10,494 nt of DNA, taken from assembly GCA_031270145.1 (NCBI GenBank), contig JAISYD010000017.1, positions 1-10,494 of the forward strand, in the 5' to 3' direction. The translations under genes and the position numbers were made by a program. Positions within the stretch are counted from its first letter, which is position 1. Each line of letters begins with the position of its first letter. Below, piece after piece: positions 1-5,570 of the stretch. This stretch comes from Planctomycetota bacterium. Lineage in GTDB: Bacteria > Planctomycetota > SZUA-567. Under the pieces are notes generated by a model. The model saw nothing but the letters and a program-made list of their open reading frames with translations. It was not told the origin of the DNA and made no database searches.

Positions 1-326
1 CAGGCGGCGATAGCGCTCTTGGTCAATCCCTGCGTGTCAAAAGAAACGTCAAAACTTTGTTCCCGAAGTCGTTGGCGGAGTTCCCAGACCCGGCTTGGCG
101 ATTTCAGCCATTTTTTGGGTAATATGCAGCTCCAGTCCACCAGGGGATTCCCGGCAATCAATTCGGAGGACGGCTGTTCCGTCACCCAGCCGAGAAAACA
201 GTCGGGATGGAAACGCCTCAATGCGGTCGCCAGCGGTAAGGAATGCACCGTATCGCCAATCGCCGACAGCTTGACGATGAGGAAGCGGCTAAGCGGCTTT
301 GCCGGCCGGGAAGCGGTTTCAGCCAT
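1..326 (-). CDS. waaC: LPS heptosyltransferase I (WaaC-like, GT9 family), 3' end cut off by the window
   Basis: The gene starts at an ATG (324-326) and stays open for 108 codons to the window edge, so only the N-terminal third is visible. The protein opens with a short tail, then FLIVKLSAIGDTVHSLPLA (residues 15-33), the characteristic first strand and glycine-rich turn of GT9 heptosyltransferases. An acceptor-domain segment ends in FDVSFDTQGLTKSAIAA (92-108), which matches the 'D-x-QGL-x-KSA' stretch of WaaC. In the family, this enzyme transfers the first L-glycero-D-manno-heptose from ADP-heptose to Kdo2-lipid A on the cytoplasmic side of the inner membrane. The start overlaps the stop of the preceding waaF-like gene by 8 bases, with a weak GGAAG about 7 bases upstream, suggesting translational coupling. 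The WaaC rather than WaaF assignment rests on the N-terminal motifs only; the nucleotide-sugar-binding half is outside the window. Confidence 0.85.
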   Translation of the reverse strand, partial: MAETASRPAKPLSRFLIVKLSAIGDTVHSLPLATALRRFHPDCFLGWVTEQPSSELIAGNPLVDWSCILPKKWLKSPSRVWELRQRLREQSFDVSFDTQGLTKSAIAA

Positions 327-1443
327 CGGCGCACTTCCGGCCAAGGAAGTCGCTTGCCGCCGCCAGGAGTTGCACGGGAAGGATGCCGGCCAGGATTTGC
401 GCGGCTTTTTCGCGGTTGCGTCCGCTCCGCAGATCGGAATCGCGATCCGTCCCCCCGAAGATCCTGACCTTCACCCCGACCGGGCAGGTGCGATACGGAT
501 TGGTGACTCCGAATATGACCAGAGTCGGCACGCCCAGGGCCGCCGCCATGTGGGCTCCGCCCGAATCTCCTCCGACAAACAGCCGCGCTCCGGCCAAAAG
601 GGCGGCAAAAGAACCTATGCTGGTCTTCCCGGCCAAATTGACCGCCGCCTTCTGCTTCATGGCTATGCCGGCGCAAACATGAAGCTGGTTGTTGCCGCCG
701 GTGATCAGGACCGGCAGGGAAAAATAGCGGTTCAATCCCTCGATCAGGCGGCGATAATGCTCCGGCGGCCAGTCCTTGACTTGGCCGAAGGCGCTGGCCG
801 GGGCAATGACGGCATAGGGGCGGCCGACCAGGCCGGCCTGGTCCAGCATCCCGGCCGCCGCCAACCGTTCCACCTGTCCCACTTTCAATTTGGGCGAAAA
901 ATATTCCGCCATGGACGCGATTTCCCGGCGTTCCGTTTCCAGGCTTTTGACCGCCTCGGCCTCGGCCAAACGGGCCAGCCAGAGATAATAATGGATGGAA
1001 TGCCACGACTTCTCAATCACGCCGCAGGACACCGGATGGGTGAGGAATAGGCGGCGGCAATCGCGATCATAGCCGATCCGGTTCCCGACCCCGATCCGCC
1101 ACATCCAAATGGCCGAGGAAAACGAGTTGGTCAACAGCAGACCCAAATCGAAACGCCCGGGCAATCCGGGTTCCGGCGGGAAGTTCCCGGAAGAGGCCAA
1201 GCAGCGGAGGAGGTTGGCGATCCCCGACGACGGCGCCGGAACGAAGCCGGCCACGCCCGGTTGAGCCGCGAACAAATCCCGAAATTGCCGGCGGCCGGAG
1301 AGGAATATCCGGACATCCGGCAGGGTATCGGCCAAATGCCGCAGGGCGGGCATGGCCATGACGCAATCGCCCAGCCAGTTGGGCAGGCGCAACAAAAGGC
1401 TGGGGTTGGCGGCCGTTTGGACCTTGTCGTCGGCAAGGCTCAT
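319..1443 (-). CDS. waaF: LPS heptosyltransferase II (WaaF-like, GT9 family)
   Basis: The complete protein has 374 residues, close to the usual 340-370 for this family. Recognisable GT9 elements in order are LLLRLPNWLGDCVMAMPAL (16-34, N-terminal Rossmann turn), NSFSSAIWMWRIG (106-118, typical of WaaF), the inter-domain segment APASAFGQVKDWP (214-226, equivalent to the G-x-x-YG-x-AKRWP motif, keeping the Lys at 223), and GGDSGGAHMAAALGVP (291-306, the ADP-heptose-binding loop with Asp293 and His298). Family knowledge: WaaF adds the second inner-core heptose after WaaC, using ADP-heptose. The ATG overlaps the metG stop by 4 bases (ATGA at 1440-1443), and the gene runs into the waaC-like gene with an 8-base overlap, so the three are almost certainly co-transcribed. 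A different GT9 specificity, such as a later core sugar, cannot be excluded. The GT9 fold is certain; the exact acceptor is inferred. Confidence 0.88.
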   Translation of the reverse strand: MSLADDKVQTAANPSLLLRLPNWLGDCVMAMPALRHLADTLPDVRIFLSGRRQFRDLFAAQPGVAGFVPAPSSGIANLLRCLASSGNFPPEPGLPGRFDLGLLLTNSFSSAIWMWRIGVGNRIGYDRDCRRLFLTHPVSCGVIEKSWHSIHYYLWLARLAEAEAVKSLETERREIASMAEYFSPKLKVGQVERLAAAGMLDQAGLVGRPYAVIAPASAFGQVKDWPPEHYRRLIEGLNRYFSLPVLITGGNNQLHVCAGIAMKQKAAVNLAGKTSIGSFAALLAGARLFVGGDSGGAHMAAALGVPTLVIFGVTNPYRTCPVGVKVRIFGGTDRDSDLRSGRNREKAAQILAGILPVQLLAAASDFLGRKCADG

Positions 1444-3155
1444 TTTTCCGGACTATCCGCCAATCTGTCAATATGCGGCTGGATGGCCGCGTCGTCAAAC
1501 TTGGGGAACAACACTTCGGGTTCCCGCAGGGGATGTCCGCCTTTGAGGCGGCTGGGGGCGTCCCAGTCGCCGGCCGCCAGAGGCGGCAGATTCAGGAAAT
1601 CCCGGAGCCGGGCCGCCACCGTCGGCATGAAGGGGGCCATGAAGACTCCCAACGCCTCCACCAGCCGCAAGCCGGTGGCCATGGTTCGGGCGCAGAGGAC
1701 CGGATCGCTTTTGCGCGACTTCCAGGGCTCCTCCTCGGCGAAATACTGGTTGCCCCGCTGCGACAGGCGCATCAGCCGCTCCAGCGCCGCCTTAAAGCGA
1801 AAATCGTACAGCAGATCCGCTATTTCGCGCCGGGCCGCCTCAATCTCGTCCAAAATCACCTGGCCGGCCGGGGTCGGCCCTTCGCTTTCCGGCGCCTTGC
1901 CGGCGAAATACCTGCGGCAGAAGGTGAGATTGCGCTGGATGAAGTTGCCAAGGTTGTCGGCCAACTCGCTGTTGTTCCTCTGCTGGAACTGCTTCCAGGA
2001 GAAGTCGGCGTCGGCCGATTCCGGGGCGATGGCGGTGAGGTAATAGCGCAGAGGATCGGCCGGGAAAGCGGCCAGGTACTCATCCACCCATACCGCATAA
2101 TTCCGGCTGGTGGATATCTTGTCGCTCTCAAGATTGAGAAATTCGTTCGCCACCACCGCGTCAGCCAGCCGGAAGCCGCCGTGCGCGGCCAGCATGGCGG
2201 GAAATATGACGGCGTGGAAAACCGTGTTGTCCTTGCCGATGAAATGAACTAAGCCAGCCGTTGGATCCTCCCAGAAATCCTTCCACGCCTCCGGCTGGCC
2301 GCGGGATTCGAAATACTCGCGGGTGAAGGTGATGTAGCCTATGGGGGCGTCGAACCATACATAGAGCACCTTGCCCTCGCCTCCCGGGAGCGGCACCGGG
2401 ATGCCCCAGTCCATGTCGCGGGTGATGCCGCGCTCCTTGAGGCCCTGCTCCAGCAGGCCGTAGGAAAAGCGCTTCACCGACTCGCGCCATTCGGGATGCG
2501 ATTCCAGATATTCCCGGATTTGCCCGGAAAAGCCGTCCAGGAGGAAATACCAGTGATCGGTGGGCCTGACCTCGATATGACCCCGCGATTCCCGGCCCAG
2601 GGTTTTGCAGACCATGCACACGGGTTCCAGCAACTTGGTGGCGTCGATGGGCCGGCCGCATTTTTCGCACTGGTCGCCCCGGGCGCCCGAGGAGCGGCAA
2701 TCCGGATAATGGCAGACGCCCTCTATGTAGCGATCCGGCAGGAAGCTCCGGCAAACCGTGCAATAAACCTGCTCGCCGGTGTGTTTGACAATGTGTCCGC
2801 GCTCATAAAGGCGGAGGAAAAAGTCCTGCGTCACCTGAGCGTGGCGCGGGGTGTGAGTCCGGCTGTAGATGTCGAAATTTACCCCCATGCCGGCCAGGGC
2901 ATCCCGGATTGATCGGTGGTAGCGATCCACGATGTCTTGCGGCGACACGCCCTCCCGCATGGCGCTGAAGGTGATGGGGGCGCCGTTCTCGTCCGAGCCG
3001 CAAATGAGATGCGTTTCCTTACCCTTGAGGCGGAAGAAGCGACTCGCTTCGTCGGCCGGGAGATAGGCCCCAGCCACATGGCCGATATGCAGCCGTCCGT
3101 TGGCGTAGGGCAAGGCGGCGGTGATGAGGATGCGGTTTTTGTCCTTTAAATCCAC
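1440..3155 (-). CDS. metG: Methionyl-tRNA synthetase
   Basis: This 571-residue class I aminoacyl-tRNA synthetase charges tRNA-Met with methionine in the cytoplasm. The HIGH signature is intact (HIGH, 23-26, within PYANGRLHIGHVAGAYLPAD). The connective domain has four Cys pairs (132/135, 148/153, 163/166, 180/183), the two-zinc-knuckle arrangement of MetG1-type enzymes. FDAPIGYI (268-275) and FIGKDN (305-310) line the active site. The KMSKS loop reads KISTS (346-350), a variant retaining the first Lys and last Ser. The alpha-helical anticodon-binding domain follows, with EEEPWKSRK near 474-482. The protein ends at 571, so the C-terminal Trbp111-like tRNA-binding domain found on E. coli MetG (about 677 residues) is absent. 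The start is GTG at 3155, chosen because a strong AGGAGG (3161-3166) lies 5 bases upstream and ILITAALPYANG follows at the usual distance. It leads an overlapping cluster with two heptosyltransferase genes. Confidence 0.97.
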   Translation of the reverse strand: MDLKDKNRILITAALPYANGRLHIGHVAGAYLPADEASRFFRLKGKETHLICGSDENGAPITFSAMREGVSPQDIVDRYHRSIRDALAGMGVNFDIYSRTHTPRHAQVTQDFFLRLYERGHIVKHTGEQVYCTVCRSFLPDRYIEGVCHYPDCRSSGARGDQCEKCGRPIDATKLLEPVCMVCKTLGRESRGHIEVRPTDHWYFLLDGFSGQIREYLESHPEWRESVKRFSYGLLEQGLKERGITRDMDWGIPVPLPGGEGKVLYVWFDAPIGYITFTREYFESRGQPEAWKDFWEDPTAGLVHFIGKDNTVFHAVIFPAMLAAHGGFRLADAVVANEFLNLESDKISTSRNYAVWVDEYLAAFPADPLRYYLTAIAPESADADFSWKQFQQRNNSELADNLGNFIQRNLTFCRRYFAGKAPESEGPTPAGQVILDEIEAARREIADLLYDFRFKAALERLMRLSQRGNQYFAEEEPWKSRKSDPVLCARTMATGLRLVEALGVFMAPFMPTVAARLRDFLNLPPLAAGDWDAPSRLKGGHPLREPEVLFPKFDDAAIQPHIDRLADSPEK

Positions 3156-3160
3156 GATTG

Positions 3161-3166
3161 CCTCCT
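3161..3166 (-). promoter_or_regulatory. Strong Shine-Dalgarno of metG
   Basis: The minus strand reads AGGAGG, five bases before the GTG at 3153-3155. This is the best ribosome binding site in the window and supports the non-ATG start of metG. Confidence 0.85.
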
Positions 3167-3188
3167 GTCGTCAAATAATTAATTTCCT

Positions 3189-3218
3189 ATTTTACCACAA
3201 TCCGCCATCCAGTTACAA
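3189..3218 (-). promoter_or_regulatory. Candidate sigma-70-type promoter of metG-waaF-waaC
   Basis: On the minus strand a TTGTAA box (3213-3218) and a TAAAAT box (3189-3194) are separated by 18 bases inside the AT-rich part of the divergent intergenic region. Transcription would begin near 3182, leaving a leader of about 25-30 bases that carries the AGGAGG site. Matches to consensus are 4 of 6 and 5 of 6. This is inferred from sequence only. Confidence 0.5.
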
Positions 3219-3276
3219 TGGGATAGTGAAACTTTCATGATCAACGGGGGAAAGATGCGGCATGAAGGGTTTGCGC

Positions 3277-3282
3277 TATAAT
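3277..3282 (+). promoter_or_regulatory. Perfect TATAAT beside the ribD start (candidate -10 box)
   Basis: TATAAT at 3277-3282 overlaps the first possible ribD start codon (ATG at 3281). As a -10 element it would place transcription initiation around 3288-3290, on or next to the second in-frame ATG (3290), giving a leaderless or nearly leaderless mRNA. I find no convincing -35 box 16-18 bases upstream (that stretch reads GATGCG or similar), so it may instead be a chance match, with the real promoter further up between 3180 and 3250. Confidence 0.35.
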
Positions 3283-4423
3283 GCTTGATATGCCACGCGC
3301 CAAAGACGACGCCGATGTCTTCTTCATGCGCCAAGCCCTGGAGCTGGCTAAAAAGGGCGAAGGGCGGGTAGCCCCGAATCCGCCGGTGGGCTGCGTCCTA
3401 GTCAAGAGCGGGGTGGTGGCCGGCAAAGGCTGGCATGACCGGCTTGGCGCCCTCCACGCCGAGGCCATGGCCCTTCGCGACGCCGGTTCCCTGGCCAGGG
3501 GCGCCACAGTCTACGTCACCCTGTCGCCCTGCGCCAGCCATGGCCGGCAACCGCCCTGCGCCGACGCCTTGATCGCCGCCCAGGTCGCGCGGGTAATCGC
3601 GGCGGTGGACGATCCCAATCCTCAAAACGCCTCCGGACTGGAGAAACTGCGCCAGGCCGGCATCCCGGCCGTCTCCGGACTACTGCGCGCCGAGGCCGAA
3701 TATCTAGCGCGGGGCTTTTTCAAGAAACAACTTCGGCATCTGCCTTACCTGACCCTGAAATACGCCATGACGCTGGACGGCAAAATCGCTTCCATAGCCG
3801 GTGACAGCCGCTGGATTTCCGGAGAGGAGAGCCGGGAATTGGTGCATGATTTGCGCTCCCGCTCCGACGCCATACTGATCGGTTCGGGCACCGCCCTGGC
3901 CGACAATCCCCGGCTTACGGTCCGCGATCCGGTTTGGTCCAGCCGCGGCGGTTCCAAACGCCATATCCAACCCCGGCGGGTGATTGTCGACAGCCGAGGG
4001 CGCACTCCGCCCGGCGCCGCCCTGTTCAACTCCAATCCGCCGGGAGGCGAGACGAGCGTGGCGGTAACGGATCAGGCCGATCCGGCCAGGCTCGCCGCCT
4101 TGGCGGCGGCTGGCGCTCGGATACTCCGTTTCTCCTCCCCCGACGGCCGGGTTCCCCTGTACCAACTTATCAAACAACTTGGCGAAGACGGCGCCAACCA
4201 TATCCTTTGCGAGGGCGGGGGAGAATTAGCCGCCGGCTTGCTGGCCGCCGGTCTGATTGACGAAATTTGGGCTTTCATCACCCCGAAACTCATTGGCGGG
4301 CGGGAAGCCCCCGGCCCGGTTGGCGGAGCTGGGATCGCGCTTATGGGCGACGCGGCCGCCTTCGTCATCCGGGAATGCCGGCCCATGGGCGGGGATTGGC
4401 TGATCCGGGCGGCGCCGGCTTAA
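3281..4423 (+). CDS. ribD: Bifunctional riboflavin biosynthesis protein RibD (deaminase/reductase)
   Basis: The protein has 380 residues, the usual size for bifunctional RibD. It catalyses two consecutive cytoplasmic steps of riboflavin synthesis: deamination of the diaminopyrimidinone ribosylamino-phosphate and NADPH-dependent reduction of the ribose side chain. The N-terminal cytidine-deaminase-like domain (about 10-150) has APNPPVGCVLV (31-41), the zinc ligand and catalytic Glu in HAE (59-61), and the second zinc motif PCASHGRQPPCADAL (83-97, Cys84 and Cys93). The reductase domain (about 155-377) has LTLKYAMTLDGKIA (157-170), the GDSRWISG turn (174-181), IGSGTALADNPRLTVRD (200-216) and CEGGGELAAGLL (310-321). 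The start is ATG 3281, with GAAGGG 11 bases upstream; ATG 3290 (Met4) is a real alternative. It stands alone on the plus strand between divergent metG and convergent rodA. No other rib genes are in view and I see no FMN riboswitch in the short leader. Confidence 0.95.
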   Translation: MLDMPRAKDDADVFFMRQALELAKKGEGRVAPNPPVGCVLVKSGVVAGKGWHDRLGALHAEAMALRDAGSLARGATVYVTLSPCASHGRQPPCADALIAAQVARVIAAVDDPNPQNASGLEKLRQAGIPAVSGLLRAEAEYLARGFFKKQLRHLPYLTLKYAMTLDGKIASIAGDSRWISGEESRELVHDLRSRSDAILIGSGTALADNPRLTVRDPVWSSRGGSKRHIQPRRVIVDSRGRTPPGAALFNSNPPGGETSVAVTDQADPARLAALAAAGARILRFSSPDGRVPLYQLIKQLGEDGANHILCEGGGELAAGLLAAGLIDEIWAFITPKLIGGREAPGPVGGAGIALMGDAAAFVIRECRPMGGDWLIRAAPA

Positions 4424-4435
4424 TGCCTAAGCGGA

Positions 4436-4460
4436 TCGGGATATCATTCTTCCATCCCGA
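4436..4460. terminator. Weak hairpin between convergent ribD and rodA, possible bidirectional terminator
   Basis: A perfect 7-base inverted repeat, TCGGGAT (4436-4442) and ATCCCGA (4454-4460), encloses an 11-base loop. A few more pairs can form outside an internal loop. It fills most of the 47-base gap between the ribD and rodA stop codons, a natural place for termination on both strands. Neither side has a T-tract, so intrinsic termination would be inefficient. Confidence 0.3.
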
Positions 4461-4470
4461 AGCCGTCGCA

Positions 4471-5568
4471 TCATATCTTGTCTGGGTTTTCCATTTTGTC
4501 CAAGGTCGGCCGACTCTGGCTGACGTTAAGAACAATGCCGATCATGGCGCAGGTCACCACCAACGACGAGCCGCCGTAACTAACCAGCGGCAGGGTGATG
4601 CCGGTGGTGGGGAGCAAGCCGGTGACAATGTAGATGTTAAGCATCGCCTGCCAGCCGATGATTGCCGACACCCCGGCCGCCAGCAGTCGACCGAAACGAT
4701 CCGGGGCGTTGGCGCTGATCTGGAGCCCGATCAGGGCTAGGATGAGGAAAAGGATGATCATGGTGGCCGCCGCCGCCAGGCCGCCCTCCTCGGCAATCAC
4801 CCCGAAGATGAAGTCATTATGCTTCTCGGGCAGCAGATCAAGCTCGGTCACAATGCCGTTCCCCAAGCCCTGGCCGAAAATCCCGCTGGCGCCGATGGCG
4901 GACAGGCTCATGAGAAGCTGATAGGCTTCGGCGCTTTCAAACTTCTCGGGATCGAGAAAGGCGTATATGCGGGCCTTTTGGTAGGCCCGCATTCCGTATT
5001 CCCACATGGGCCAGGCCGACGCCAGTCCCAGCAAGACGGCCGACAGCAGATGCGAGAAGCGCGCCCCCGACATCCAGAGCATGGCGAAAAGTATGGGGGG
5101 GATGGTGATGGCGGTGCCGAGATCGGGCTGCCGCAGGATCAAATAAAGCGGCGCCAGAGTGAGCAGGAATGGGATGACGAGCCCCTGCATCATATGCTGG
5201 TTCTCGCGCTTGCCCAAATGCCGAGCCAGGGCTATGATTAAGGCGAATTTGAACGCCTCCGACGGTTGCGTACCTATTGGCCCGAGGCGGAGGTACCGGT
5301 GCGCGTTGTTGATGGCCGGCGCCTGGAGGACCAGCAACAGCAGCAGGGTGGCGGCGGCGAAAATCCAGTAGGCGAGACGTATCCAGCGATGGTAATCGGC
5401 CAGGGAGAAGAAGGCCATGGCGGCCAGACCGATCGCCAGCCACACCATTTGCCTGGCGAAATCCCCCGAACTCGCCGAGGAACGCAAAAAAGGCAGTCCC
5501 AGGCCGATGATGGCGAGGGCGGTGGCGAGGAATATCCAATCAACCCGCCAAGGGTCTATCCTGTCCAC
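4471..5568 (-). CDS. rodA: Rod-shape SEDS glycosyltransferase RodA
   Basis: RodA polymerises lipid II into glycan strands in the inner membrane and pairs with PBP2. From a GTG at 5566-5568 the protein is 365 residues, very close to E. coli RodA (370), with about ten hydrophobic segments. Signature elements are RLGPIGTQPSEAFKFALII (94-112), QPDLGTA (147-153), the periplasmic loop LPEKHNDFIFGVIAEEGG (246-263, with the conserved catalytic-position Asp252), and GLLPTTGITLPLVSYGGSS (317-335). I prefer the GTG because it lies 2 bases after the mrdA stop, has AGG about 7 bases upstream, and puts DPWRVDW at the N terminus as in other RodA proteins. The longer ATG at 5631 would add a 21-residue Gly/Arg-rich extension and overlap mrdA by 61 bases; it has an AAGGA 10 bases upstream that also encodes PBP2, so it cannot be ruled out. 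This is the last gene of the mreBCD-mrdA-rodA operon. Confidence 0.93.
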   Translation of the reverse strand: MDRIDPWRVDWIFLATALAIIGLGLPFLRSSASSGDFARQMVWLAIGLAAMAFFSLADYHRWIRLAYWIFAAATLLLLLVLQAPAINNAHRYLRLGPIGTQPSEAFKFALIIALARHLGKRENQHMMQGLVIPFLLTLAPLYLILRQPDLGTAITIPPILFAMLWMSGARFSHLLSAVLLGLASAWPMWEYGMRAYQKARIYAFLDPEKFESAEAYQLLMSLSAIGASGIFGQGLGNGIVTELDLLPEKHNDFIFGVIAEEGGLAAAATMIILFLILALIGLQISANAPDRFGRLLAAGVSAIIGWQAMLNIYIVTGLLPTTGITLPLVSYGGSSLVVTCAMIGIVLNVSQSRPTLDKMENPDKI

Positions 5569-5570
5569 TA

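Noticed and set aside
19..1050. A 343-codon open frame on the plus strand opposite the heptosyltransferase genes
   Set aside because: It is antisense to two well-supported GT9 genes, has low-complexity Arg/Gly/Gln-rich composition with no recognisable domain, and such long antisense frames are expected in GC-rich DNA.
1261..2252. Overlapping plus-strand open frames of about 260 codons opposite metG
   Set aside because: Both are antisense to MetG, which has intact signature motifs; neither shows a domain or a convincing ribosome binding site.
2161..2763. A 200-codon minus-strand frame within metG
   Set aside because: It is an alternative frame of metG with skewed Arg/Gly/Pro composition and no motif.
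3156..3280. FMN riboswitch upstream of ribD
   Set aside because: The whole divergent intergenic region is only 125 bases, most of it near the metG promoter, and I do not see the conserved multi-helix RFN element.
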